Assembly: GCA_013349325.1 (NCBI GenBank)
Contig: DUZX01000031.1
Span: 1-45,927, forward strand
Reading direction: 5' to 3'
DNA: 45,927 nt
Source: Desulfuromonadales bacterium
GTDB lineage: Bacteria > Desulfobacterota > Desulfuromonadia > Geobacterales > Pseudopelobacteraceae
How positions within the stretch are numbered: position 1 is the stretch's first letter; each line of letters begins with the position of its first letter. The notes beneath the pieces are model-generated. The model was not told the DNA's origin. It was given only the letters and a program-made list of their open reading frames with translations, and searched no databases. This document shows, in pieces, positions 8,302-17,138 of this stretch. Both the position numbers and the translations under genes were made by a program.

Positions 8302-9854
8302 TTGATGCCGTTCCTGTTCAGGTGCGGGCCGTAGCGTTGATCGACCCCTTTGATATGGTTAATAAGCCAATCCTGAAGAAAATTGATGACATCCTTGGCG
8401 ATCAATGGTTCACCGGCGTTGAATGTTCCGATCAACTCAGTCACCTGATCCAGCAGTTTCTTGTGCAGGGCCTTGTGCTGGGTCTCTTCCGGATAGCGTG
8501 TCTGGGCGAAGCTGCGTTCTTCATCGGCAAAGTGGTTGATGGTGTACTCTGCCAGCCCATTCAGCACGCGGCCGACAGCATCTCTGCTCTTCTTTTGCTG
8601 CATGGCGTCGGCCAGGTCGTTAATCATATTGAACAGCGTCTTGTGGGCGTTATCGTACTTGTCAATACCGACGGTAAATGATGGATCCCACTCAAGCGCT
8701 TTTGACAAGTGGAAGTGTCCGACCAGTTCATGCAGGGTATCAACTTCGCGGGCCAAGGTCGTGGTTGCCTGGGTAGTGCTACGGGCATTGTCTACGTTGC
8801 GGTTGACGACATCGGTAATCATCTGAATGTTGTTGGTGATCTCCTGGGTTGTGGCGGTCTGCTCTTCGGCTGCTGTTGCCACTTGGCTGATCTGCATGGT
8901 TAGCTCATTGATCTTGTTAAGAATATCTTCCAGTGCCTCGCCAGAACGGGCCGTCTCGGTTGTGCCTCGCTTAACCTCATCAACCCCCTCCGACATAGAG
9001 CTGACAGCGCTCTGCGTTTCGGTCTGGATCGCTTTGATCATGGCGGCAATCTCTTTGGTAGCCTTGGTCGTGCGTTCTGCCAGAGCGCGCACCTCATCGG
9101 CTACAACCGCAAAACCGCGCCCCTGCTCGCCGGCCCGGGCCGCTTCAATGGCGGCGTTTAGTGCCAGCAGGTTGGTCTGATCGGCAATATCCTGAATGGT
9201 GCTGACGATGGCGCCGATCTGGTCGGAGCGCTGCCCCAGCTCTTCGACCGATTTTGAGGAAATTTTGACCCGCTGGGCGATGTTTTCCATCAGGCGGGCG
9301 CTGCTCTGCACGAGCTGGGAGCCGCTGTGGGTCTGCTCAGTGGCCTTTTGGGCACTTTCGGCAGCACACAGGCAATTGCGGGCGATATCAACAGACGTGG
9401 CCGACATCTCTTCACTGGCGGTGGCGATCGTACCGGCCTGCATGGCAACATCCTCAGCGGCAGAGGCCATGGCATCAGTTGTAGAGCGTACCAGCCCGAC
9501 CGAATCACGCACCGTATCGGCTACCGAGAAAAACTGACGCATGGCCTTATTCATATCGGTCATCATGGTATTGAAGGCGGTTGCCAGACGGGCAAAATCG
9601 CCTCCGCCAGCCACTTCAGCGCGTACCGAAAGGTCACCGGCCGCCGCCTTTTCAAGCGCAATTACTATGCCGGCCAGAGGTTTAAAGGCGCTGCCGCTGA
9701 GCAGAGCCAGTACCGTTGACATGACAACCAGCAGCACGGCACCGATAGCCAGAGAGATCAACAGTCCGCCGTGGGGATTGAAGATGGTCATCGCTGCTAC
9801 AGCTATAACAATCCCAACGGCGTTACCGATAACAATGCGAATGGTAAATGACAT
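8298..9854 (-). CDS. Methyl-accepting chemotaxis protein with C-terminal hemerythrin domain
   Basis: The 518-residue product has two hydrophobic segments near the N-terminus (about 6-24 and 30-52) with almost no periplasmic loop, a HAMP region (about 55-105), a cytoplasmic signalling coiled coil whose hairpin tip contains [20 protein letters not shown], and a C-terminal bacteriohemerythrin domain (about 388-518). The di-iron ligands are all visible: His in NAHKTLF, His and Glu in NHFADEE, two His in HKALHKKLL, and His/Asp in NHIKGVD. Such proteins are expected to sense oxygen or a related ligand inside the cell and signal to CheA. It has an AAGGAG ribosome-binding site, follows glyS by 41 bases and overlaps hisH by 4 bases. 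The placement between glyS and hisH is odd for a chemoreceptor. Confidence 0.94.
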   Translation of the reverse strand: MSFTIRIVIGNAVGIVIAVAAMTIFNPHGGLLISLAIGAVLLVVMSTVLALLSGSAFKPLAGIVIALEKAAAGDLSVRAEVAGGGDFARLATAFNTMMTDMNKAMRQFFSVADTVRDSVGLVRSTTDAMASAAEDVAMQAGTIATASEEMSATSVDIARNCLCAAESAQKATEQTHSGSQLVQSSARLMENIAQRVKISSKSVEELGQRSDQIGAIVSTIQDIADQTNLLALNAAIEAARAGEQGRGFAVVADEVRALAERTTKATKEIAAMIKAIQTETQSAVSSMSEGVDEVKRGTTETARSGEALEDILNKINELTMQISQVATAAEEQTATTQEITNNIQMITDVVNRNVDNARSTTQATTTLAREVDTLHELVGHFHLSKALEWDPSFTVGIDKYDNAHKTLFNMINDLADAMQQKKSRDAVGRVLNGLAEYTINHFADEERSFAQTRYPEETQHKALHKKLLDQVTELIGTFNAGEPLIAKDVINFLQDWLINHIKGVDQRYGPHLNRNGIK

Positions 9855-9895
9855 ATCAGGCTCCTTTTACGCACGAATTTATTCAGATGATGTGG

Positions 9896-11959
9896 TCACG
9901 CAATCCTGGAAAAATCGGCAATTTTACTGAGCATGCGGGCGATGGCGGTCAGCAGCGCCAGGCGGTTCGTGCGAACCCGCTGATCTTCGGCCATGACCAT
10001 GACCCGCTCAAAAAAGCTGTCCACCGGGCCGCGCAGCGTGGCGATCTCCGTCAGGGCATCCAGCCAGGCGCCGGCCAGTACCTTGGCGTCAACTGAGATC
10101 TTGACCGCCATCAAGGCTTCATACAGTCCGCCTTCGGCAATGTCTTCAAACAGCGACGGGTTGATCGGGGCATCGATCCCTTCTTTAATTATGTTGCCAA
10201 CTCGTTTAAAAGCCACCGAGAGTGGCACGTAATCGGGGTGATTCCGGAACTCGGCCAACGCAGCAATACGGGCGCGGACATCGACCAGATCGTCAAAGCC
10301 GACTGCAATGGCCGCTTCGACAGCATCCGGAGCGAATTGATTGCCGAGCATGTTGATATATCTGCCCCGGAAAAACTCCAGAACATCAGCTGCCACCTGC
10401 TCATGAGGCCGGTTCAGCTTTGCAGCCAGCAGTTTCAGCGAACTGTTGATCAGCGCCGGCAGAGACAGGCTATATCCGCGTTCAATGATAATGGCAATAA
10501 TTCCGATGGTCGCCCGCCGCAGTGCGTAGGGATCGGCTGCGCCGGTCGGGATCAGTCCGACACCGAAACAGCCGCAGATCGTATCCAGCTTGTCGGCGAT
10601 CGAGACAAAGGCTCCGATATCCGAAGCGGGCAGTTTGCCGCCGGCCTGGGTCGGCAGATAGTGCTCGGCGATGGCGGTCGCTACGGCAGCGTCCTCCCCT
10701 TCAAGCAGGGCGTACTCCCGCCCCATGATACCCTGTACTTCGGGGAACTCTCCGACCATGGCAGAAACCAGGTCGGCCTTGCAGAGCCAGGCAGCCCGCG
10801 AAGTCTGCGTTTTTACGGCCGGATTCAGCTGGTCAGCCAGTCCTTCGGCCAGCGCCCGGAAGCGCTCCATCTTCTCAAAGGAGGTACCCAGCTTTTGCTG
10901 ATACACAACTTTTTTGAGAGCCTCTACCCGCTCATTGAGCGAGGTTTTCTGATCTTCCTCGAAGAAAAAACGGGCATCCGACAGGCGCGCCCGCAGTACG
11001 CGTTCATTACCCTTGACGACTACGGATGGATCCTCGGTCAGGGTATTGTTGATCGTAATAAAACCGGGCAGCAGACCTTCCTGAGCATCGACTACCGAGA
11101 AGTAGCGCTGATTGTTGCGCATGGAGGTAATCAGCACCTCTTTTGGTACCTTCAAGAATTCCGGCGAGAAGGTGCCGTGTACAGCACTGGGATATTCGAC
11201 CAGATAAGTAACCTGCTCCAGGAGCTCCTCGTCCGGCAGCAGGTGTCCACCGGCAGCAATCGCCACACGGTGGGTTTCGCGGCGGATGATCTCCTTACGT
11301 TTCTCAGGGTCGGGAATCACGAAGTGCCGTTCGCACTCCTCCAGATAGTTGGCAAAGCTTGACACGGCAAAAGTGGTGTTGGCCATGAAACGGTGTCCGC
11401 GTGACGTTGTGCCGCTGGTGATGTTGCCGAAGCTGAACGGCACCACGATGCCGTCAAAGAGGGCCACGATCCAGTGAATCGGACGCGCAAAGCGCACATC
11501 CAGCTCGCCCCAGCGCATCGATTTTTTAAAGGGAATACCGGCGATCAGCGCCGGCAGAATCTCTGCCAGCAGCTCGTGACTCGGGCGGCCGCTCTCCTGC
11601 TTGGTGACAGCCAGATACTCACCCTTTTCGGTCGTCACCGTCTGTAGGGCATTTACATCAACCCCCTGTCCACGGGCAAAACCCTCTGCCGCTTTCGTGG
11701 GTGTGCCGTCGGTGGTATAGGCCGCTTTTACGGAGGGACCGGTAGCGGTGATCTCGGCATCCGGCTGTACGGCCGGAATACCCTTCACCACCAGCGCCAG
11801 ACGGCGCGGTGTTGCCAGGGTCTTTATCTCGCTGTAGGTCAGGCGGGCCGTGGCCAGCTCCCGGATGATGCGTGCTTCCATTTCGGCAGTAGCGCGCGGA
11901 ATAAACCCGGCCGGGATCTCTTCGCAGCCGATTTCAAGAAAAAGTTCTTTGCTAGTCAT
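9896..11959 (-). CDS. glyS: Glycine-tRNA ligase beta subunit
   Basis: GlyS is the large subunit of the heterotetrameric (alpha2beta2) bacterial glycyl-tRNA synthetase and carries tRNA recognition. The 687-residue product starts [19 protein letters not shown], close to the usual family opening, and has the expected length. The C-terminal part (about 580-687) resembles a DALR-type anticodon-binding domain. It follows glyQ with a TGATG one-base overlap, so the two subunits are translated together. No truncation or frameshift is seen. Confidence 0.97.
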   Translation of the reverse strand: MTSKELFLEIGCEEIPAGFIPRATAEMEARIIRELATARLTYSEIKTLATPRRLALVVKGIPAVQPDAEITATGPSVKAAYTTDGTPTKAAEGFARGQGVDVNALQTVTTEKGEYLAVTKQESGRPSHELLAEILPALIAGIPFKKSMRWGELDVRFARPIHWIVALFDGIVVPFSFGNITSGTTSRGHRFMANTTFAVSSFANYLEECERHFVIPDPEKRKEIIRRETHRVAIAAGGHLLPDEELLEQVTYLVEYPSAVHGTFSPEFLKVPKEVLITSMRNNQRYFSVVDAQEGLLPGFITINNTLTEDPSVVVKGNERVLRARLSDARFFFEEDQKTSLNERVEALKKVVYQQKLGTSFEKMERFRALAEGLADQLNPAVKTQTSRAAWLCKADLVSAMVGEFPEVQGIMGREYALLEGEDAAVATAIAEHYLPTQAGGKLPASDIGAFVSIADKLDTICGCFGVGLIPTGAADPYALRRATIGIIAIIIERGYSLSLPALINSSLKLLAAKLNRPHEQVAADVLEFFRGRYINMLGNQFAPDAVEAAIAVGFDDLVDVRARIAALAEFRNHPDYVPLSVAFKRVGNIIKEGIDAPINPSLFEDIAEGGLYEALMAVKISVDAKVLAGAWLDALTEIATLRGPVDSFFERVMVMAEDQRVRTNRLALLTAIARMLSKIADFSRIA

Positions 11960-12837
11960 CAGGCGACACCTCCTTTCAAGAGCGGAAAGCCAAGACGTTC
12001 ACGCATCCGCAGATACCCCTCGGCACAGATGCGGGCCACATTGCGGACACGACCGATGTAGGAGGCGCGTTCAGTGACCGAGATGGCTCCCCGTGCATCC
12101 AGAAGATTGAAGGTGTGGGAACACTTCATGACGTAATCGTAGGCCGGCAGTACCAGTTCCTTCTCAGCCAAGCGCAGGCACTCTTTTTCGTACATACCGA
12201 ACAGCTGTAGCAGCATATCGACATCCGCCTCTTCAAAGTTATGCCGCGAGAATTCAACCTCGCTTTCATGATGAATATCGCCGTATCTGATACCTTTGAC
12301 CCACTCCAGATCGTAGACGTTGTCAACTCCTTGAAGATACATGGCGATGCGCTCGCAGCCATAGGTAATCTCGGCCGGGATCGGTTTCAGGTCGATACCG
12401 CCGGCCTGCTGGAAATAGGTGAACTGGGTTATCTCCATGCCGTCCAGCCAGACTTCCCATCCCAGGCCCCAGGCGCCCAGTGTCGGCGATTCCCAGTCAT
12501 CCTCGACAAAGCGAATGTCATGTTTTGACGGATCAAGGCCGAAGGAGCGCAGAGAATCAAGATAGAGGTCAAGAATGTTGAGCGGTGACGGTTTCATGAT
12601 GACCTGAAACTGATAATAATGCTGCAGTCGGTTCGGATTTTCGCCATAGCGGCCATCAGTCGGTCGGCGGGACGGCTCAACATAGGCCACATTCCACGGT
12701 TCGGGTCCGATGACACGCAGAAATGTGGCCGGGTTGAAGGTTCCGGCACCCTTTTCAGTATCATACGGCTGCTGGATGACACACCCCTGTTTGGCCCAAT
12801 AGCCTTGCAGGGAGAGGATAAGATCTTGAAATGTCAC
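11959..12837 (-). CDS. glyQ: Glycine-tRNA ligase alpha subunit
   Basis: GlyQ forms the catalytic aminoacylation core of alpha2beta2 glycyl-tRNA synthetase. The 292-residue product contains family stretches such as [20 protein letters not shown], the class II motif-like [19 protein letters not shown] and [18 protein letters not shown]. The start is GTG at 12837, supported by GGAGGT six bases upstream. It is the first gene of the unit glyQ-glyS-chemoreceptor-hisH, with a candidate promoter about 55-85 bases upstream. Confidence 0.97.
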   Translation of the reverse strand: MTFQDLILSLQGYWAKQGCVIQQPYDTEKGAGTFNPATFLRVIGPEPWNVAYVEPSRRPTDGRYGENPNRLQHYYQFQVIMKPSPLNILDLYLDSLRSFGLDPSKHDIRFVEDDWESPTLGAWGLGWEVWLDGMEITQFTYFQQAGGIDLKPIPAEITYGCERIAMYLQGVDNVYDLEWVKGIRYGDIHHESEVEFSRHNFEEADVDMLLQLFGMYEKECLRLAEKELVLPAYDYVMKCSHTFNLLDARGAISVTERASYIGRVRNVARICAEGYLRMRERLGFPLLKGGVA

Positions 12838-12891
12838 GACGGTACCTCCGGATGGAGAAAATAGTCACCTCTAAAACATATAAAGTGCATT

Positions 12892-12920
12892 TAAATAGCA
12901 GGAATAGCGACTCTGGTCAA
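12892..12920 (-). promoter_or_regulatory. Candidate sigma70 promoter of glyQS
   Basis: On the minus strand, TTGACC (12915-12920), a 17-base spacer and TATTTA (12892-12897) preceded by TGC give a -35 box and an extended -10 element. The -10 box itself is weak (3 of 6), but the spacing is ideal and the site lies 55 bases upstream of the glyQ GTG. No T-box leader or other riboswitch-like fold was recognised. Confidence 0.45.
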
Positions 12921-13058
12921 GGCTGCGTATAAAAGAAAACACGGAGTTTTTCCTGTGAAGCAGAAGCTGGGTGGTAAAAGCCAGGCGACAATGCTATTTT
13001 CCGCATGAAAATTCAGATCCGTTTCTTGTCCCGTGAGCGGTTGTTGAGGAGTAACACC

Positions 13059-13257
13059 ATGTCATACAGCACTTCAGGCTCCGCCGCCATGATGAGCCTT
13101 ATTTATTCCGGGAACCGGCCAGATCTGCAACGGCAGGTATCTGGTCGGTGTCATCTGGATGCTCATGGCACTGTTCCTCTGGCGCAGTGGCGGAGCTGCC
13201 GGACTGAACTGCCATTTTTTTTCGGCCTACACCGCCTATCGTCTTTCAGAAAAATGA
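13059..13257 (+). pseudogene. Frameshifted TM2-like small membrane protein gene
   Basis: A good ribosome-binding site (AGGAG at 13047-13051) precedes ATG at 13059. The first 13 codons (MSYSTSGSAAMMS) read well, but the sense continues in the +1 frame as ALFIPGTGQICNGRYLVGV, then a hydrophobic helix (IWMLMALFLW) and AYTAYRLSEK before TGA at 13257. The GxGQxxNGRxLxG opening and following helices are typical of TM2/DUF5683-like small membrane proteins. Deleting one A in cttAtttatt (about 13095) would restore a single reading frame, so one inserted base has broken the gene. It lies 28 bases upstream of a damaged moxR gene and was probably its operon partner. It could instead be a sequencing error. 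Confidence 0.6.
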
Positions 13258-13285
13258 TCTCAGCTTTCCAGGGAGGTATATCTGT

Positions 13286-13724
13286 ATGACCGAAAGAGTC
13301 CTTTCACCGCTTTAGCGGATCACGTCGCTATGTTCTCGACGACGAGCTTGCCAAGATCGTCAATGTATCGATTGCACTGGAGATGCCGCTTTTGCTTAAA
13401 GGAGAGCCGGGTACCGGCAAGACCATGCTGGCCCACGCCATTGCGGAAACCCTGCAGTTGCCGCTCCTGATCCTCAACGTCAAATCAAGTATGACGCTGA
13501 TCGAAGCGCTGTATCAGTACGATACGCTGACACGCCTCAACGACAGCCGTTTTGCCGATTCGACCCGTGACGTCAGCAATATATCTGAATATATCCGCAT
13601 GGGGAAGATCGGCCAGGCCTTTGTTGCCGATCAGCGCGTGGTGCTGCTGATTGACGAGACCGACAAGGCCGAAACCGATTTTCAGAATGACATGCTCGAA
13701 ATGGTTAAAGCAATAAAGCAATAA
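13286..13724 (+). pseudogene. Frameshifted and truncated MoxR-type AAA+ ATPase
   Basis: A ribosome-binding site (GGGAGGT) precedes ATG at 13286; this frame stops after nine codons (MTERVLSPL). The rest continues two frames away from 13311 as FSGSRRYVLDDELAKIV, Walker A GEPGTGKT, the family block SSMTLIEALYQYDTLTRL and Walker B VVLLIDETDKAETDF. A missing CG in the expected CCGCGCTTT would explain the frame change. Family similarity ends abruptly at DMLE (about 13700), followed by VKAIKQ and a stop, so only about half of the usual roughly 280 residues remains, without sensor and arginine-finger regions. MoxR ATPases act as chaperones, usually beside von Willebrand A-domain genes; none is present. 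Thr replaces the usual Ile in the Walker B DEIDKA. Confidence 0.85.
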
Positions 13725-13730
13725 AGCAAT
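13707..13730. repeat. Three tandem copies of an 8-bp unit at the moxR break
   Basis: AAAGCAAT occurs three times without interruption (13707-13714, 13715-13722, 13723-13730). The array begins within ten bases of the point where MoxR similarity stops and contains the premature stop codon. It may mark the junction of the deletion that removed the rest of the gene. Confidence 0.8.
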
Positions 13731-13817
13731 TCGCCGCATTGGAAACGCAAAATTATAACTACTTGTTTTCACTGCGTCAATCGGCGTTCTCAGCGGTTCC
13801 AACTGCCGTTTATAGGC

Positions 13818-14792
13818 TTACTTCACCAGTAATCTGCGGTATTCGCCGACGTCAATGGACGTATGCCAATTGCCGCTCAACTTTCCGAGCAGACTTCCTC
13901 CCCAGAGCAGCACGATAACCAAAATCGCAAAGACAATTCCGGATACTGCAAAGCGACCGGCGACTTTCATGGAGAGCGCCTGTCTGGTTCCGCAATGGCT
14001 GATACATCGCCAGCAACCGATGCATTCAGGTGAGAGCACGCTCTTTTTGTGCATGACATCAATGCTGGTCGGACAAACCTGGCTACAGACACCGCAGGAG
14101 ACGCAGCGCCCGGTATCGCGGGTAACCCGGAGCGGCGAGATGGTTGCCAAAAGCCCCAGCAGTGCCCCATACGGACAGAGATAGCGGCAGAAGGGGTTGC
14201 GCAGCAGCAGTGACAGGAGTGTCAGGGTCAGGACAATCGTCAATGCCAGTGGCGAAATTTGCAGAAAAAAGTTCAAAAGGCGTATGTCTGCCAGCTTGTG
14301 GTAGTCAGAATTGATGAAGGCTTTCAGCGCTTCCGGCGGCATGGCCCAGGCCATGGAATAGATAAAAAAGAAGAGCAGCAGGTATTTGACGGCTCGCAGT
14401 GGAATGTCGAGCCAACCTGGCGCGTGTAACGTACGTTGAAACAGTTTGAATCCGAGCTTCCAGGAACACTCCGAAATGGTTGCTACGGGACAGATCCAGG
14501 AGCAGAACGAACGGCGCAGCAGCAGCGCACCAGCCAGTATCGTCACGAAAATCACCACTGCAGCCGGGTGAATGACATTGATACTACCGTCATGGAGCCA
14601 GGAAATCGTTCCCAGCAGACCGGAGATCGGGAGAAAGGCTTCGACTCCGGCCGGGTGAGAGCCGAAGCCGATTTGACCGCCAGAGCGAATGAATCGAACA
14701 AATTGAAACAGCTGAAAACCGAGCCAGAGCGTGAAAGCAAGGTAGCAGAACTGAATCAGTATCCGCAGTGTCTGAATGTAACGGGTGGGCAT
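13818..14792 (-). CDS. Membrane-bound 4Fe-4S polyferredoxin (NapH/CcoG-like)
   Basis: This 324-residue protein has about five membrane helices and two cytoplasmic CxxxCP motifs (FCSWICPVA and FCRYLCPYGALLG), followed by a ferredoxin-like region with CVSCGVCSQVCP and CIGCWRCISHCG, then a last helix and a short tail. This layout is that of NapH/CcoG/RdxA-like quinol- or cofactor-linked electron carriers. The exact partner cannot be told from sequence. The ATG at 14792 was chosen because GGAG lies seven bases upstream; a TTG at 14804 is possible. It lies downstream of degP, but a strong terminator stands between them, and its T run directly abuts this gene's ribosome-binding site. Confidence 0.88.
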   Translation of the reverse strand: MPTRYIQTLRILIQFCYLAFTLWLGFQLFQFVRFIRSGGQIGFGSHPAGVEAFLPISGLLGTISWLHDGSINVIHPAAVVIFVTILAGALLLRRSFCSWICPVATISECSWKLGFKLFQRTLHAPGWLDIPLRAVKYLLLFFFIYSMAWAMPPEALKAFINSDYHKLADIRLLNFFLQISPLALTIVLTLTLLSLLLRNPFCRYLCPYGALLGLLATISPLRVTRDTGRCVSCGVCSQVCPTSIDVMHKKSVLSPECIGCWRCISHCGTRQALSMKVAGRFAVSGIVFAILVIVLLWGGSLLGKLSGNWHTSIDVGEYRRLLVK

Positions 14793-14802
14793 TATGTTCT
14801 CC

Positions 14803-14830
14803 AAAAAAAGGGCGGCCCTGCAGGCCGCCC
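14803..14830 (-). terminator. Strong terminator after degP, abutting the next ribosome-binding site
   Basis: On the minus strand an 8-bp GC stem (gggcggcc with ggccgccc, 14810-14830) is followed by seven T residues (14803-14809). The T run continues straight into TTGGAG, the ribosome-binding site of the polyferredoxin gene, with no room for a separate promoter between them. Confidence 0.9.
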
Positions 14831-14862
14831 CGAATACGAACAGAGCACTGCAAAGTACGAGC

Positions 14863-16284
14863 TTAGTTGAGCTTCATGGCCACGTAATGTACGCTGCCGT
14901 CAGGACGTCTCAGCAGCAGGCGCACCACATCATCTTTTTTCAATTTGGAAATCAGAGCAGTATAAGCCGGGAGCGTCTCGGGACGTTTGCCGTTGATTTC
15001 CAGGATGATGCTGCCGGATACCAGGCCGACCTCTTCAGCTGAAGAACCGGGCTTGATCTCGGTAATCACCAGTCCTTTGAGGTCCCGAATGCCGAGACGT
15101 TCAGCCATCTCTTTATTAAGTTCTGCGACCCGGATGCCGATTTTGTCACTCTCGCTGCCGGTTCCTGAACCTCCACTGGCGGCTTCGCCGTCATTCAGCT
15201 TTCCGACCACCAGCGATATATCCCGCTTTTCACCGTCACGGAAGATGACCAGCTTGACTTTTTTATCGATCGGCGTGGCTGCTACGTAGCGCGGCAGCTC
15301 ATTGCCTTCATTGATCGGCTTGCCATCAAATTCAAGGATGACGTCGCCGCTCTTGAGCCCGGCCCTTTCTGCCGGTGTATCCTTCTCGACGTTGGCAACC
15401 AGGGCACCCTTCTCGGAAGTGAGGCCGAAGGATTTGGCCAGCTCAGCCGTCAGCAGCTGAAAGCGGACGCCGAGGTACCCTCGCGTTACTTTGCCGGTGT
15501 CGCGCAACTGGTCTATGACCGACTTCGCCATAGAAACCGGTATCGCAAAACCGATGCCCCCCCCTCCGCCGGAGATGATGGCGGTGTTGATACCAATGAC
15601 CCGTCCTTGGGCATTAAAGAGCGGACCACCCGAATTGCCGGGATTGATGGAGGCGTCAGTCTGGATGTAATCATCGTACGGTCCGCTGCCGATAACGCGT
15701 CCTTTGGCACTGACGATGCCGGCTGTTACGGTGTGCGAGAGTCCGAAGGGGTTGCCGATCGCCATAACCCATTCGCCGACCTGCAGGGCATCACTGTCTC
15801 CCAGTTCGGCAAAGGGAAGTTTTGTCTGCTCATTGATTTTGAGCAGTGCCAGGTCTACTTTTTCGTCAACGCCCTTGATATCAGCCTTGACTTCGCGACC
15901 GTCAGAAAGCTTGACCATGACTTCATCGGCACCGTTAACGACATGATTATTCGTCAGGATATAGCCGTCGGCGCTGATGATAAAGCCGGTACCGAGACTC
16001 TGCTCGCGACGTGGTTTCTGCTGTGGCATTTCGTCAAAGTAGCGATTGAAAAATTCATCGAAAAAATTGTTACCGAACTGATTCTGATGCTGAGGGCGAC
16101 GGAGTTTTTGTTTGGGGACGATATTTTTGGCAGTGCGGATATTAACAACGACTGGGTTTAAGTTTTTAGCCAGTTCAACAAAATCGGGACTGACTACTTT
16201 TGCGGCTGAGACACCCGGCAGTGCCAGGGCGAAGACCATTGCAACGAGAACACATCGTACTGAGAATACACACGGCTTTAACAT
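14863..16284 (-). CDS. degP: Periplasmic serine protease of the DegP/HtrA family
   Basis: DegP/DegQ proteins degrade or refold damaged envelope proteins in the periplasm. The 473-residue product has a signal peptide (about 1-27, hydrophobic core VLVAMVFALALPG, cleavage near VSAA-KV), a trypsin-like domain with the full triad H114 (TNNHVV), D144 (KVDLALLK) and S218 (NPGNSGGPLF), and two PDZ domains (about 265-350 and 385-465). The start has a GGGAGGT ribosome-binding site. An OmpR-type response regulator gene lies 128 bases upstream on the same strand, which makes control by that regulator plausible. Whether it is DegP- or DegQ-like cannot be fixed from sequence alone. Confidence 0.95.
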   Translation of the reverse strand: MLKPCVFSVRCVLVAMVFALALPGVSAAKVVSPDFVELAKNLNPVVVNIRTAKNIVPKQKLRRPQHQNQFGNNFFDEFFNRYFDEMPQQKPRREQSLGTGFIISADGYILTNNHVVNGADEVMVKLSDGREVKADIKGVDEKVDLALLKINEQTKLPFAELGDSDALQVGEWVMAIGNPFGLSHTVTAGIVSAKGRVIGSGPYDDYIQTDASINPGNSGGPLFNAQGRVIGINTAIISGGGGGIGFAIPVSMAKSVIDQLRDTGKVTRGYLGVRFQLLTAELAKSFGLTSEKGALVANVEKDTPAERAGLKSGDVILEFDGKPINEGNELPRYVAATPIDKKVKLVIFRDGEKRDISLVVGKLNDGEAASGGSGTGSESDKIGIRVAELNKEMAERLGIRDLKGLVITEIKPGSSAEEVGLVSGSIILEINGKRPETLPAYTALISKLKKDDVVRLLLRRPDGSVHYVAMKLN

Positions 16285-16412
16285 GAACAGACCTCCCTTG
16301 AACTATTTTGAGTGACGTTAACGGACAAGGGCGGATCGCATGAGTCACGACGCCGCCCCTGATCGTTACAGTTGTAGAGAATAAACAGTCACATCACAAA
16401 AATCAACCCTGT

Positions 16413-17084
16413 CTACCCCTCTTTTAAAATATATCCCTGACCGCGAACCGTATGGATGAGCTTGGTCGGGAAGCTGCCATCAACCTTTTTACGCAGGTAA
16501 TTGATGTAGACATCAATGATATTGGTAAAGGTTTCAAACGGATATTCCCAGCAGTTATCGGCAATATTGGCCCTTGAAAGAACGGTGTTGGCATTCCGGA
16601 CCAGATAGGCCAGCAGGTTGTATTCCTTGGCGGTCAGTACGATTTCAGTCTGACCACGCCATACTTTATGGTTTACCGGATCCAGTCGCAGGTCGGCAAA
16701 ACGGATCTCGGCACCACGATCCTGTTCGCTGCGGCGGATCAGTGCCCGTACGCGAGCCTGTAGTTCTGCAAACGCAAACGGTTTGGCGAGATAGTCATCC
16801 GAACCCGCATCAAGCCCGCTGACAACATCATCTGTTTCCACTTTGGCTGTCAGCATCAGTACCGGAACGCTGTTGCCGGCTTCACGCAGTTCGCGTACCA
16901 CCGTCACACCGTCTTTCTTCGGCAGCATGCAGTCAAGTATTACCAGGGAAAACTCTCCACTCAGAGCGCGTTTGAGTCCATCGGCGCCATCATGGCAGAC
17001 GGTAACTTCGTATTGGTCATCTTCAAGGCCGCGTTTAATAAAACTGGCGACTTTTTTTTCATCTTCAACGATCAGAATTTTCAT
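16413..17084 (-). CDS. OmpR/PhoB-family response regulator
   Basis: This 223-residue transcription factor has a receiver domain (about 1-120; acidic pair in LIVEDEKKVA, phosphoacceptor Asp in LVILDCMLPKKDG, Lys in YLAKPFAF) and a winged-helix DNA-binding domain (about 128-223) ending IHTVRGQGYILKEG. It resembles the CusR/CopR type of metal- or envelope-responsive regulators. No sensor kinase gene is next to it, so it is an orphan here. A consensus AAAAAGGAGT ribosome-binding site precedes the ATG. It lies between ppsR and degP on the same strand; regulation of degP is inferred only from position. Confidence 0.93.
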   Translation of the reverse strand: MKILIVEDEKKVASFIKRGLEDDQYEVTVCHDGADGLKRALSGEFSLVILDCMLPKKDGVTVVRELREAGNSVPVLMLTAKVETDDVVSGLDAGSDDYLAKPFAFAELQARVRALIRRSEQDRGAEIRFADLRLDPVNHKVWRGQTEIVLTAKEYNLLAYLVRNANTVLSRANIADNCWEYPFETFTNIIDVYINYLRKKVDGSFPTKLIHTVRGQGYILKEG

Positions 17085-17138
17085 TTTTGACTCCTTTTTA
17101 GTGTGGTTAGGTATCGTGCAGCTCTATCGATACATCAA

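Noticed and set aside
10238..11362. Plus-strand 374-residue open frame opposite glyS
   Set aside because: It is antisense to a clear glyS gene, and its protein has no recognisable domain.
12838..13058. T-box or glycine riboswitch leader ahead of glyQS
   Set aside because: No conserved T-box sequence (GGTGG with a specifier stem) or glycine aptamer core was seen; only a weak promoter is supported.
13005..13289. Continuous 94-residue open frame over the TM2-like pseudogene
   Set aside because: The frame begins before the real ribosome-binding site and follows the wrong frame after the frameshift; the family-like sense (GTGQICNGRYLVG) is in the neighbouring frame.
16285..16412. Terminator after the OmpR-type regulator (GGGCGG/CCGCCC pair)
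   Set aside because: The 6-bp stem has an 18-base loop and no T run on the minus strand.
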